A DNA stretch of 64,000 nt from Flavihumibacter fluvii. Lineage in GTDB: Bacteria; Bacteroidota; Bacteroidia; Chitinophagales; Chitinophagaceae. The notes beneath the pieces are model-generated. The model searched no databases. It was not told the DNA's origin and saw nothing but the letters and a program-made list of their open reading frames with translations. Shown here piece by piece: positions 48,253 through 56,911 of the stretch. The translations under genes and the position numbers were made by a program. The stretch spans positions 1,760,001-1,824,000 of the forward strand of contig NZ_CP092333.1 of assembly GCF_018595675.2 (NCBI RefSeq), read 5' to 3'. Each line of letters opens with the position of its first letter. The first letter of the stretch is position 1.

Positions 48253-49017
48253 TCAGGTATTTAAAGTTATAAATCCACCATCAATAGGGTAATCGGTGCC
48301 GGTGATAAATGCGGCTTCATCAGAACAGAGATAGAGTGCCAGTGTGGCGATCTCTTCGGGTTTTCCCATTCTTCCGATGGGTTGTGAAGCCGATAATTTG
48401 GCAAACATTTCTTCTTCGCGGCCCGGATAATTTTTGGCAATGAAACCATCTACAAAAGGTGTATGGACGCGGGCGGGAGAAATACAATTCACCCTGATCT
48501 TGTCGGCCAGGTAATCGCGTGCTGCAGATAATGTCATGGCATGTACGGCGCCCTTGGTCATGGAATAGGCAAAGCGATCGGGTAATCCCAGCAAAGCTGC
48601 GATGGAACTCATGTTCAGGATCACACCCCCGCCTTGTTTTTGCATGAGCGGGATAGCGGCGTACATGCAATTATATACCCCTTTCACATTAACATTGAAG
48701 AGCCGGTCGAGGTCCTGTGTTGATGTGGTGGTTACTTTACCGATATGGGCGATACCGGCATTATTCACCAGCACATCAACGCGGCCGATTGCGGCAAAAA
48801 CAGAAAGCACATTTTCCTGTTGGCTAACATCACAGGTATGGATGAACGCATTCCCACCTGCACCCCGGATCTCGGTAAGCAGGTCTGTCCAGCCGGCATC
48901 CTGCAATTCGATCACGTGGACGATAGCGCCAAATTTCGCAAAGGCAATGGTAGCTGCCCGTCCTATACCACTGGCACCACCGGTGATAACGACAACTTTA
49001 TTCTGGTAATTAAACAT
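48253..49017 (-). CDS. SDR family oxidoreductase, predicted 2-keto-3-deoxy-L-fuconate dehydrogenase
   Basis: 254 residues, classical SDR with an intact active site: TGGASGIG (12-19), NNAG (85-88), Ser138, Tyr151 and Lys155. The SPARVHTPFVDGFI segment is what I associate with KDF dehydrogenases. It would oxidise C4 of 2-keto-3-deoxy-L-fuconate with NAD+. It is the first enzyme gene after fucP (15-base gap). Its normal YxxxK contrasts with the second SDR of the operon. Confidence 0.87.
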   Translation of the reverse strand: MFNYQNKVVVITGGASGIGRAATIAFAKFGAIVHVIELQDAGWTDLLTEIRGAGGNAFIHTCDVSQQENVLSVFAAIGRVDVLVNNAGIAHIGKVTTTSTQDLDRLFNVNVKGVYNCMYAAIPLMQKQGGGVILNMSSIAALLGLPDRFAYSMTKGAVHAMTLSAARDYLADKIRVNCISPARVHTPFVDGFIAKNYPGREEEMFAKLSASQPIGRMGKPEEIATLALYLCSDEAAFITGTDYPIDGGFITLNT

Positions 49018-49032
49018 TTTGTATTGAATTAA

Positions 49033-50313
49033 TTAATGTCCGGCACCTACTACTATAACCTGGTCTGATTTGGATTGTGACCAGGCGAACCAGCCAACCA
49101 CTGCAAAACACAAAAGCGGCACAATGTACGCTAACTGTATGTTTCCGCCACTCAGGTCAGAAACCTGGCCCATAATAAGCGGGAAGAAAGCGCCACCGAC
49201 AATGGACATCACCAGTAAGGAAGAAGCCATCCGGCCACCATGCCCAAGTCCATTGATCCCCAGCGCGAAGATCGTCGGGAACATAATGGACATAAAGAAG
49301 GGGGATGCCATCACGCAGTAAACTGCAACAGGCCCTGGAAGGAAAGTCCCTACGGTTAGCAGGACAACACTAATGATGGCAAATATCAGTAACAGGCGGG
49401 CGGCTGGAATATACTTCATCAGGAAGGTCCCGGTAAACCGGCCAACCATGAAGCCCACCATGGCAATGGATCCCCACCAGTAAGCAGCATCTTTTTCCGG
49501 CATCTCCATCACATAGCGGGCAAAGCGGATGAAGAAACTACCCACACAAACCTGGGCCCCGATATAGAAAAACTGGGCTATTACCGCGTTCCTTACCTGG
49601 CGGTTTTTCAGGATGGACAAAGAGAATTTTTCATCTTCCGGTGATCCTTGCGTATTGTCCTCCCCTTCCGGCAATTTCACGATATAAAAAACAACGGTCA
49701 GCAGGAAAACACAGGCTGCAATTATAAGGTAGGGTATTTTAATGGTATCCGCTTCTGTTTGCAGGTAGGCATCCAGGGTGCCATTGGTCTGCATCTGGCT
49801 AAGTTCAGTATTGGAATGTTCGATGCCGGACAGGATGAATTTCCCCCCGATGATGGGGGCTACAAAGGCACCAACGCCATTAAAAGACTGGGCGAAATTC
49901 AGGCGCTGTGTTGCGGTCGCCGGATCACCCAGTTTTGTAATATACGGATTGGCAATTGTTTCAAGGAAAGTAGCACCGGCAGCGATCACAAAAAGTGCAA
50001 AGAGGAAGAAAGTATAACTGCGGGCGGAAGCAGCCGGGTAGAACAGCAAGGCGCCGATACCATATAACAAGAGTCCGAATACCAGCCCCTTTTTAAACCC
50101 ATATTTATTCATGAACCAACCGGCCGGCAGTGCAATGATAAAATAGCCCATATAAACAGAGAAATCGATCAGGGCGCTCTGGGTATCACTCAGCTGGCAG
50201 GCCTTTTTCAGGTGAGGAATCAAAATCGGGTTGATATTGTGCAGGAAGGCCCACAAAAAGAACAAGGAAGTGACCAATATAAAAGGCAATAAGTACTTGT
50301 TGGATTTCGGCAT
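49033..50313 (-). CDS. fucP: L-fucose:H+ symporter family permease
   Basis: Major facilitator of the FHS family, 426 residues, twelve hydrophobic helices. The first helix and loop FFLWAFLHNINPILIPHLKKA and the acidic Asp50 in ALIDFSVYMGYF match FucP, in which a first-half Asp is needed for proton coupling; ATFLETIANPY carries the second acidic residue. FHS members also carry glucose, galactose or GlcNAc, so specificity comes from the downstream genes. First gene of the operon; an inverted repeat lies about 130 bases upstream. Confidence 0.88.
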   Translation of the reverse strand: MPKSNKYLLPFILVTSLFFLWAFLHNINPILIPHLKKACQLSDTQSALIDFSVYMGYFIIALPAGWFMNKYGFKKGLVFGLLLYGIGALLFYPAASARSYTFFLFALFVIAAGATFLETIANPYITKLGDPATATQRLNFAQSFNGVGAFVAPIIGGKFILSGIEHSNTELSQMQTNGTLDAYLQTEADTIKIPYLIIAACVFLLTVVFYIVKLPEGEDNTQGSPEDEKFSLSILKNRQVRNAVIAQFFYIGAQVCVGSFFIRFARYVMEMPEKDAAYWWGSIAMVGFMVGRFTGTFLMKYIPAARLLLIFAIISVVLLTVGTFLPGPVAVYCVMASPFFMSIMFPTIFALGINGLGHGGRMASSLLVMSIVGGAFFPLIMGQVSDLSGGNIQLAYIVPLLCFAVVGWFAWSQSKSDQVIVVGAGH

Positions 50314-50441
50314 GCAGGTAGTTTGATGGCGGTGAATCGATGCTGTAAATTAAGGATAGCTAACATGGAAAACATCGCATATTCTGTCAAATTATCCATC
50401 AGAATTAACATATTTACCCAACAACCTATATATATAAGAAT

Positions 50442-50454
50442 AACCAAATTGGTT
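50442..50454. promoter_or_regulatory. candidate operator upstream of fucP
   Basis: AACCAA-A-TTGGTT, a perfect six-base inverted repeat with a one-base centre, 129 bases before the fucP ATG in the 245-base gap to the tRNA. The gap also has an alternating TATATATATA. No regulator gene is adjacent. Confidence 0.35.
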
Positions 50455-50523
50455 TGCAAGCCGCTATAGGTCAGCGATTCAGCACAATCCCCCGCCCATT
50501 TCAGGCTTCCCCGAAAAAAAAAT

Positions 50524-50553
50524 TTTGATAGGAAGTTCCAAACCCTAATTTTG
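50524..50553 (+). promoter_or_regulatory. promoter of tRNA-Ser
   Basis: TTTG (50524-50527), an 18-base spacer, TAATTTTG (50546-50553), then five bases to the first base of the tRNA. This is the cleanest primary-sigma promoter in the window and calibrates the start-site spacing for the others. Confidence 0.8.
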
Positions 50554-50558
50554 CGCCC

Positions 50559-50643
50559 GGAGAGATGGCAGAGCGGTCGAATGCGGCGGTCTTGAAAACC
50601 GTTGACTGTTACAGGTCCGGGGGTTCGAATCCCTCTCTCTCCG
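50559..50643 (+). tRNA. tRNA-Ser(UGA)
   Basis: 85 bases. The acceptor stem GGAGAGA pairs with TCTCTCC at the end, followed by discriminator G; the CCA tail is not encoded. D-arm with GCAGAGCGG, anticodon loop CTTGAAA giving anticodon UGA, a variable arm as in class II tRNAs, and the T-arm GGTTCGAATCC. Monocistronic, with its own promoter and terminator. Confidence 0.97.
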
Positions 50644-50651
50644 CACAGCTT

Positions 50652-50689
50652 AAACGCAAACCTGGCACTAGCATGGGTTTGCGTTTTTT
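50652..50689 (+). terminator. terminator of tRNA-Ser
   Basis: AAACGCAAACC pairs with GGTTTGCGTTT (11 bases) around a 13-base loop, extended into a six-T run. The rest of 50690-50888 contains no gene that I can support. Confidence 0.85.
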
Positions 50690-50888
50690 ATTAGCCTTTT
50701 GGCAGCAAAAAGGGCGTGTAAATAAGAATATGTCTATTTTCTTCCTATCTTAATAAATAACAAGCCGAATTGTGATTCACCCTGCGGGCAACTATGGCAT
50801 CAACGATAAAATAATTTTTTACCGGCAATTCCATGCCAACAGGCTACTAGGCGGCTATCGGTAATCCCTGTATTTATTACTTTGAATT

Positions 50889-51497
50889 ATGGAGCACCAA
50901 TTACTGCTGTCCAGCTTCAGGCAATACATTAACCTTACCGCAGAAGAAGAGCAGGAAGTATTGCAGTATATCACACCAAGAAATTTTAAACGGGGTGAAT
51001 TTATAAATGTGGAAGGGGAAGTGAACCGCTATACTAATTTTATAGTGAGCGGAAGTTCCAGGGTTTATTATATTGATAATGACGGGCAGGAACATGTAGT
51101 GCAACTAGGTATCAGCGGATGGTGGGTGGGAGATTTTCCCAGCTTCATCATGCAAACACCCGCCACTATGTACACAGAGGCGCTGGAAAAAACATCAATA
51201 CTTGCTTTTAATTTCGATAAGCTTCAATTAGTTTATGACCGAATCCCTAAAATAGAAAGGTTTTTCAGGCTATTGATCCAAAAAGCATATGCCGCTTTTC
51301 ATAAAAGAACCCTACAATCTTTAAGTATGGACGCCGAACAGCGGTACCTAGCCTTTGCTGCTGCTTACCCGGAGATGGACCAGCAGGTTTCTGCAAAATA
51401 CATTGCTTCTTATTTGGGAATGTCTCCGGAGTTTTTAAGTACAATCAAAAAGAGGATCGTTGTTAAACAACGGGAGAAACGAAAAAATATCAAATAA
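50889..51497 (+). CDS. Crp/Fnr family transcriptional regulator
   Basis: 202 residues. Cyclic-nucleotide-binding-like beta-roll (about 20-125) with KRGEFINVEGE and a central helix, then a C-terminal helix-turn-helix with VSAKYIASYLGMSPEFLSTIKKR. The phosphate-binding cassette Arg/Ser of true CRP is not evident, so the ligand may differ or be absent, as in many Bacteroidota members. Overlaps the convergent DUF2490-like gene by eight bases. DoxX and VOC genes nearby could be targets. Confidence 0.87.
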   Translation: MEHQLLLSSFRQYINLTAEEEQEVLQYITPRNFKRGEFINVEGEVNRYTNFIVSGSSRVYYIDNDGQEHVVQLGISGWWVGDFPSFIMQTPATMYTEALEKTSILAFNFDKLQLVYDRIPKIERFFRLLIQKAYAAFHKRTLQSLSMDAEQRYLAFAAAYPEMDQQVSAKYIASYLGMSPEFLSTIKKRIVVKQREKRKNIK

Positions 51498-52128
51498 TTT
51501 CTTTGCGGATGAATATGCCGGTGTTAAAATTCAGGGTTGATTCTCTTCCATATTCATCAATATTCACGCCAACACCTAATTGTGTGCCTTTAATATCCAC
51601 ACCCAGCCGTAACCGCTGGTAACTGCGGTTGTGTTGGAAGGGGCCGTAATTACTCATCACCTGTAAACGGGTATAAAGCTTTATTCTTTTAGTAATAAGG
51701 GGTTGATATTCCAGCATGGTCATTACATCAACCGAGCCACGATGTTGAATATCTGCCCTGGGCAAAGCAATAAACAACCCATTTTTAAAACGCCAGGCAA
51801 ACTGAACAGCCGCCGAAGCACGGATACCGTTTACATGGTTGTAATACATTCCGGTGAGCAGGGTAAAATGTTTATTTAAGCTGGTGGTAATATAGGCCTG
51901 GTTCATTACCTCGTTTGGCCGCCCGCCCTTTTTAATATCCGTTTCATAGCGGATACTTACATTGGCAATATGCAGAATGCCGAGGCGTGACCTGGCCGAA
52001 AGCTTTTTAGCAATTAAATGCTGGTAAAACAAATAATCATCACCAGCCATCCCTTCCAGGTTAATGGGCTGCGCCTCTGCCAGCTTAACCAACAGTAAAA
52101 TCAGTGCGGTAAATACAATCTTTTTCAT
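51490..52128 (-). CDS. DUF2490-like outer-membrane protein
   Basis: 212 residues from the ATG giving MKKIVFTAL; the frame is open ten codons further. Signal peptide ends near AEAQ. The mature part is beta-rich, with NHVNGIRASAAVQFAWRF and a long C-terminal set of strands; size and pattern fit DUF2490 barrels, but homology is tentative. Divergent from the DoxX gene; their shared 188-base gap holds two copies of AAAACTTAATC. Confidence 0.6.
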   Translation of the reverse strand: MKKIVFTALILLLVKLAEAQPINLEGMAGDDYLFYQHLIAKKLSARSRLGILHIANVSIRYETDIKKGGRPNEVMNQAYITTSLNKHFTLLTGMYYNHVNGIRASAAVQFAWRFKNGLFIALPRADIQHRGSVDVMTMLEYQPLITKRIKLYTRLQVMSNYGPFQHNRSYQRLRLGVDIKGTQLGVGVNIDEYGRESTLNFNTGIFIRKEII

Positions 52129-52205
52129 ACCTGAATGGAAAGTGTTTGAACTTTCCATTGCAAAAATGATATGCCGTTGAACCGGAAAAAATAAACTGGT
52201 TTAAG

Positions 52206-52257
52206 AAAACTTAATCCAACAAATTAATACTACCGCCATGCGTTGTAAAACTTAATC
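52206..52257 (+). promoter_or_regulatory. two direct copies of AAAACTTAATC in a divergent promoter region
   Basis: Exact 11-base repeats at 52206-52216 and 52247-52257, 41 bases apart (about four helical turns), between the DUF2490-like gene and doxX. Candidate regulator sites; the nearby Crp-type protein is a possible binder. Confidence 0.35.
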
Positions 52258-52316
52258 TATCTTATTTTTTAAGGTTGTGTATTGAACAATTTTTGTGGTA
52301 TAAAAAATATGAAATC

Positions 52317-52784
52317 ATGAAACTTGCACAAACTATTGTACACACAGAAAATCATGTAAGCGGTTTATTGTTAAGGCTTACATTAGGAATTGTTATCCTG
52401 CCACATGGCTTACAGTTATTGCTGGGCTGGTTTGGCGGATATGGTTTTAACGGAAGCATGCAATACTTTACCGGCAGTGTTGGTTTGCCCTGGCTGGTAG
52501 CTTTTAGCGTCATCGTACTGCAATCGTTGGGTGCCCTGCTGATACTGGCAGGAGCGGTTACAAGGGTAATGGCTTTCTCTACCATAATTTTATTTATTGG
52601 TATGATAGTTACTGCCCATGCAGAACATGGTTTTTTTATGAACTGGGGTGGCAACCAACAGGGGGAAGGATTCGAATACCACATACTGGTTATCGGCCTG
52701 GCTTTACTTTTACTCATCAATGGTGCAGGTAATTTTTCCTTTGATTACTTTGCATCCAAAACCTGGATTAAAAAAGCCGCATAA
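52317..52784 (+). CDS. DoxX family membrane protein
   Basis: 155 residues from the ATG giving MKLAQTIVH; an earlier in-frame start adds 14 residues that spoil the N-terminus. Four hydrophobic helices, with the DoxX pattern LLRLTLGIVILPHG in the first and an AGAVTRVMAF turn before the third. DoxX proteins are often paired with oxidoreductases or quinol enzymes; exact role unknown. Followed after 11 bases by a VOC protein, probably co-transcribed. Confidence 0.85.
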   Translation: MKLAQTIVHTENHVSGLLLRLTLGIVILPHGLQLLLGWFGGYGFNGSMQYFTGSVGLPWLVAFSVIVLQSLGALLILAGAVTRVMAFSTIILFIGMIVTAHAEHGFFMNWGGNQQGEGFEYHILVIGLALLLLINGAGNFSFDYFASKTWIKKAA

Positions 52785-52795
52785 AATATATCAAT

Positions 52796-53257
52796 ATGAT
52801 CAAAGGGCTGTTTGAAACACATGTTTATGTAAAAGACCTGGTAAGGGCTATTGAATTTTATTCAGAATTACCGGGCTTACAGCAATGTCATTCCGATGAA
52901 CTAAGAAAGGTGGCATTCTTTTGGGTAGGATCTCCTAAAAAGTTCATGCTGGGGATTTGGGAAATGCCGGAAACAGAATTGAAGCCAAGGCATTTTGCTT
53001 TTGAATGTGACCGGGAATGGATATTGAATGAATCAGTAAATTTTCTTCAATCAAAAAACATCCGTAGCTATAATTTTTTAAAAGACGGCACCGAAAGACC
53101 GATGGTATTTTGCTGGATGCCCGCCATTGCTATTTATTTTGAGGATCCTGACGGCAATGTACTGGAATTTATCAGTATGCTGGACGGTGAGGGAAACCCC
53201 GCCTTGGGTGTTGTTGCCTATGATGATTGGATAAAGTTCAAAAGAGAGAATAAATAA
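52796..53257 (+). CDS. VOC (glyoxalase/dioxygenase superfamily) protein
   Basis: 153 residues, two beta-alpha-beta-beta-beta units. Candidate metal ligands: His9 in FETHVYVKDL, the His of KPRHFAFEC and the Glu in EDPDGNVLEFI, the last being a standard VOC end motif. Could be a glyoxalase, a fosfomycin-type resistance enzyme or a dioxygenase. Follows doxX closely. Confidence 0.82.
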   Translation: MIKGLFETHVYVKDLVRAIEFYSELPGLQQCHSDELRKVAFFWVGSPKKFMLGIWEMPETELKPRHFAFECDREWILNESVNFLQSKNIRSYNFLKDGTERPMVFCWMPAIAIYFEDPDGNVLEFISMLDGEGNPALGVVAYDDWIKFKRENK

Positions 53258-53390
53258 CATTTGCCCTGCAGGTAAAGTGTTAGAAAATTCTCCTTTACAA
53301 CTGCAGGATGCTGATGTTGGTCATATGCTGGTTTGCCTGAGCCATCCGCTAAATACCAGCATTACAGCGGAAAAAGGGGAAATCAGCTGA
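53258..53390 (+). pseudogene. possible gene remnant after the VOC gene
   Basis: From the end of the VOC gene one frame stays open and reads QLQDADVGHMLVCL then SHPLNTSITAEKGEIS before a TGA at 53388-53390. It looks protein-like but has no proper start. It may be the end of a lost gene. The gap 53391-53538 that follows has only an AT-rich hairpin (GCTTATT/AATAAGC). Confidence 0.25.
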
Positions 53391-53538
53391 AAATAATATA
53401 ACAGTCACTGCTTATTATATAACAATAAGCGCATTTGCCCGATGTAATTTTACACCATAAATGGAAGCATTTTAATGGTAAGCGACCCTAAAATATTCCG
53501 GTTGGATTTGCATTGTTGCCCCATGTATAAATGTACCT

Positions 53539-53561
53539 GCCGGGGTTAACCCGGCTTTTTT
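53539..53561 (+). terminator. intrinsic terminator or attenuator
   Basis: GCCGGG, loop GTTAA, CCCGGC, then six Ts. It stands 280 bases after the VOC stop and 63 bases before the small ORF at 53624, so it may end the doxX-VOC transcript or act in the leader of the next gene. Confidence 0.7.
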
Positions 53562-53623
53562 CAATACCAGTCCGGTAAATTAAACCCAACCCAAAAATCT
53601 TAATCTGTACCAAGATTTAATAA

Positions 53624-53863
53624 ATGAAACAGTTTGAGCTTTGCAATACAAAAAACACTGTTATGATCATCAAAACCGGCCGCCACAGGTTATTATTGCT
53701 GATAAGCTTTGTGCTTATATACTTTTTATTTATACAGGTTAGCAGCAATAACCAGCCTGAACAGTTGCCGCAATCCACCATTCAACAGGGGGATTCGCCG
53801 GTTGACTTACCGGTATCCCCGTTTCGGCTGCTGGAGCTTACAAACTACCCATCCCCGTATTAA
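53624..53863 (+). CDS. small membrane-anchored hypothetical protein
   Basis: 79 codons. Residues 14-40 form a basic-then-hydrophobic segment (KTGRHRLLLLISFVLIYFLF) followed by a polar Gln/Pro-rich tail, like a single-pass anchor. The second ATG (residue 14) is a plausible alternative start. An inverted repeat AATCTT/AAGATT lies just upstream. No homology is recognised; it could be a chance ORF. Confidence 0.35.
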   Translation: MKQFELCNTKNTVMIIKTGRHRLLLLISFVLIYFLFIQVSSNNQPEQLPQSTIQQGDSPVDLPVSPFRLLELTNYPSPY

Positions 53864-53868
53864 TTTTG
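53861..53868 (+). promoter_or_regulatory. TAnnTTTG promoter element for the 53893 lipoprotein gene
   Basis: TAATTTTG beginning in the stop codon of the preceding ORF and ending 24 bases before the ATG at 53893. A TTA 20 bases upstream is a poor -33. Confidence 0.5.
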
Positions 53869-53892
53869 CATTCCTCAATAAACCCTGTTACT

Positions 53893-54636
53893 ATGAAATA
53901 TCAACTGGCTGCTGCATTTTTAAGCCTGGTTATTTTATCAGCCTGTAAAAAGGATACCCCTGTTTCTATACCCAACCCGTCACCAGGAAAATTGGTTACG
54001 GTAATTTTAAACCCTGAATACCTGCCACTTGCAAAAATTGATTCGGCATATATTACCTGGCCTCGTGGGGAGACAACTGACTCGGTAAAACTCCATGCTT
54101 CCGGCAATGATTTGTCGGTAAGTTTTGATCAACTGCCTTCCACTGAAAAAACATTCCGGCTCCACCTCTTTACCAACCAAAACCTGGCATCCAATAAACT
54201 GTTGTGGCAAAAAGAATTTACAGTGGCGCTATCCCAAAGAAATGCGCTAAATGTAGTGGCGCCGCTCAGTATAGATGATGTTAACTGGGTGCCAAGGATT
54301 ATGCTACAAGACCAGAGCGGATTGCAGGCATTTTCCGGCATCCGGCCCAATGATGCCTATTTCCGGTTTCACAAAATAGAACAAAGCTGGAAAGAAATTG
54401 CCATGGACCGCTCCTATTGGAATGTGACCGGCCCCGATACAAAAATTGCGGGGGCAGAATGGAGGGGAACCAATGTACTGGATGCAACGGGCTCTTATGA
54501 AAACCATGATTTCTATAATTTTCTTCCGGTACAAATAGGCAGCAGGGAATGGAACCATATTGAAATTGTGATGCTGTTTACCAATGCCACCAACACACAA
54601 ACACGGGTATTGGTTTTTAATCATTCATTTGACTAA
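53893..54636 (+). CDS. hypothetical lipoprotein
   Basis: 247 residues from the ATG giving MKYQLAAAF. Lipobox LSAC (Cys18) after a good signal peptide. The body is beta-rich: a first domain with TVILNPEYLPLAKIDSAYITW and a second half with aromatic residues and an Asp/Asn-rich MDRSYWNVTGPD. Family not recognised. It has its own -7 element and stands as a single gene, convergent with the dipeptidyl peptidase gene. Confidence 0.65.
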   Translation: MKYQLAAAFLSLVILSACKKDTPVSIPNPSPGKLVTVILNPEYLPLAKIDSAYITWPRGETTDSVKLHASGNDLSVSFDQLPSTEKTFRLHLFTNQNLASNKLLWQKEFTVALSQRNALNVVAPLSIDDVNWVPRIMLQDQSGLQAFSGIRPNDAYFRFHKIEQSWKEIAMDRSYWNVTGPDTKIAGAEWRGTNVLDATGSYENHDFYNFLPVQIGSREWNHIEIVMLFTNATNTQTRVLVFNHSFD

Positions 54637-54640
54637 GCAA

Positions 54641-54657
54641 ATACAAACTATTTGTAT
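54641..54657. other. AT-rich stem-loop between convergent genes
   Basis: ATACAAA, loop CTA, TTTGTAT: a perfect seven-base inverted repeat in the 40-base gap between the lipoprotein gene and the dipeptidyl peptidase gene. Weak as a terminator because it lacks GC and a T-run. Confidence 0.35.
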
Positions 54658-54676
54658 AACCAGCCTATAGTACTGC

Positions 54677-56911
54677 TTATAAGTTGTCCTTCCAAAACTT
54701 TTCCATTGTTCTCCGAAGATGCAGCGTGGTATTTTCCCCTTCATGTATACTGTGTGAACGCATTGGATAAGACATCATATAAAACAGCTTGTTGTATTTT
54801 ATCAATTCATTCACCAGCATCTCAAAACTTTGATAATGCACATTGTCATCTGCAGTTCCGTGAATGACCATTAATTTACCCTGCAGGTATTTGGCAAAGT
54901 TTATTGGGGAACCATCCTTGTAGCCTTTGGCATTATCACCCAATAAACCCATATACCTTTCCTGGTAAGTGGCGTCATACAGCTTTTGGTCCGACACAAA
55001 TGAAACGGCCAGTCCGGTTTTATAAATGCCCGGGTAGCGGAACATGCAATTGAGGGTCATTTGTCCGCCCCCGCTCCAACCCCAGATACCGACCCTGGAT
55101 GAATCGATAAATGGAAACAGGCCAAATATCTTAAGCGCAGCTTTACTCTGGTCTTCCGATGCCAGTATCCCGATCTGCCCGTAAATTGCATTGCGCCATT
55201 CTTTTCCCCGTGGTGTTTTTGTGCCCCGGTTGTCGATACTGATAACAATATACCCTTGCTGTGCCATGTACTGATCCCAAAGAGCCCCACCTTCCCAGGC
55301 ATCCTGCACAGTTGCACCAGCCGGTTCACCATACACATAGAAAAGTAAAGGATACTTTTTCGCCGGATTAAAACCAACCGGCTTTATCATCCAGGCATCC
55401 AGGGCTACATCACCAATATCCACTTTGAAAAACGACTTTGGGTTCAAACCAAGTTGATCATACTTCTGCTTCAGCAGGTGGTTGTCTTCCAATTTTCGTA
55501 TTTCCTTGTGTTCAGGGAGGCCAACAAGGGATATCATTTGCGGCGTGGTGACATTTTGAAAGGTGTGTATCGCCCATTTTGCATCACCAGACATTTGGTA
55601 ACTGCTTTGGCCCGCCATGGCTGCCGGCGTTACCAGTTCAACTTTGCCGGTGCCATCTAACCTGCTTCGAAAAAGATAACGTTGGGTATAATTCCGGGGC
55701 GAGGCAATAAAATAAACATACCCATTTTTGGCATCAATACAATTGATCTGTACTACATCAAAATCTCCTTTGGTAATTAGTTTTATTTCTTTTCCATCCC
55801 TGGAAATTTTATACAAATGGCTCCATCCATCCCGTTCACTCGTCCAGGTGAAATATTTTTCATGGTCCAGCCAGCGGGTATCATCATGCACATCCAGGAA
55901 AGCCTTATCCGTTTCGGTCAGGATGTTCTTCAGGGTCATCGCTTCAATATTCCCGATCCAGATTTTATTCGTATTCTGTGGACGGTTTAATTGCTGAATC
56001 ATTACTTCATTGGAATTTGGAATGAAATCCATTCTTGCTAAGTAATGTTCATGGGAATCACCCGGGATATCAAACCAGCGGGTCATTCCACCATCTGCGG
56101 CAACAACACCTATTTTTACGGCAGATAAAGGAGTGCCCACTTTAGGATACGGCAATGGAATAGGGCGGGAATAAATGGAATCAATATTGTCAATAAGGTA
56201 AAAGGTACCGATCCCTTTCGTATCAGACTGCCAGTAAGCAATATTTTTCCCGTCGGGGCTCCATCGGAATCCGTCCCTGCAGTCCAGCTCTTCTTCATAC
56301 ACCCAATCGAAGGTGCCATTCACAATGTTATCGCCCCCATCATGGGTAATTTGTTGTACCTGGCTGGAAGCAAGATTTTCTACATAAATATTCAGCTTAC
56401 TCACATAAGCAACACGGGTTCCATCAGGAGAAAATTTGGCAAACATCATCGTGCTGCTTTCCATTGATTTCCCTAATTGCTGCAGGCTTCCGGTTTTAAG
56501 ATTAAGCACCCAGTAATCGCCCCTGGTATTATATCGCCATACTTTTTTTGTATTGGTAAAGATCAATAGTTTGCTGTCATCTGCAGACCATTCGTAATTA
56601 TCGATATTCAGGGGTTTTGACTGCCCGGAAGCTGTAAGTTGGCTTGCGGAAACGAGCACCGTCCTTTGGCCTGATTGCGCATCATACCGAACAATGTCCT
56701 TACCACCCGCCTCTTTATTTGATTCCAGGGTGGAATACCCTTTGTTATCTTTCATCCACCGCACCGGGCCATAGTATTTCTGGCTATATGCGTGGTTGGT
56801 ATAGATGTCTTCCAGCGTCAGGGCTGGGGGTTTCTGCTGGCCATAAGTCACCAGGTTGAGAGCTATTCCAATGAGAACGAACAGCTGCTTACATATCTTT
56901 CTGATATTCAT
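54677..56911 (-). CDS. dipeptidyl peptidase IV (S9B family)
   Basis: Removes Xaa-Pro/Ala dipeptides from peptides in the periplasm. 744 residues; signal peptide ends near TYGQ (25). The beta-propeller runs from about 45 to 490 and has DWVYEEE (202-208), whose Glu pair holds the substrate N-terminus. The hydrolase domain has Ser613 in GWSGGG, the Asp of HGTADDN (688/689) and His720 in MRSHSI. GWSGGG replaces the more usual GWSYGG. It overlaps the TauE/SafE gene by 23 bases. Confidence 0.95.
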   Translation of the reverse strand: MNIRKICKQLFVLIGIALNLVTYGQQKPPALTLEDIYTNHAYSQKYYGPVRWMKDNKGYSTLESNKEAGGKDIVRYDAQSGQRTVLVSASQLTASGQSKPLNIDNYEWSADDSKLLIFTNTKKVWRYNTRGDYWVLNLKTGSLQQLGKSMESSTMMFAKFSPDGTRVAYVSKLNIYVENLASSQVQQITHDGGDNIVNGTFDWVYEEELDCRDGFRWSPDGKNIAYWQSDTKGIGTFYLIDNIDSIYSRPIPLPYPKVGTPLSAVKIGVVAADGGMTRWFDIPGDSHEHYLARMDFIPNSNEVMIQQLNRPQNTNKIWIGNIEAMTLKNILTETDKAFLDVHDDTRWLDHEKYFTWTSERDGWSHLYKISRDGKEIKLITKGDFDVVQINCIDAKNGYVYFIASPRNYTQRYLFRSRLDGTGKVELVTPAAMAGQSSYQMSGDAKWAIHTFQNVTTPQMISLVGLPEHKEIRKLEDNHLLKQKYDQLGLNPKSFFKVDIGDVALDAWMIKPVGFNPAKKYPLLFYVYGEPAGATVQDAWEGGALWDQYMAQQGYIVISIDNRGTKTPRGKEWRNAIYGQIGILASEDQSKAALKIFGLFPFIDSSRVGIWGWSGGGQMTLNCMFRYPGIYKTGLAVSFVSDQKLYDATYQERYMGLLGDNAKGYKDGSPINFAKYLQGKLMVIHGTADDNVHYQSFEMLVNELIKYNKLFYMMSYPMRSHSIHEGENTTLHLRRTMEKFWKDNL

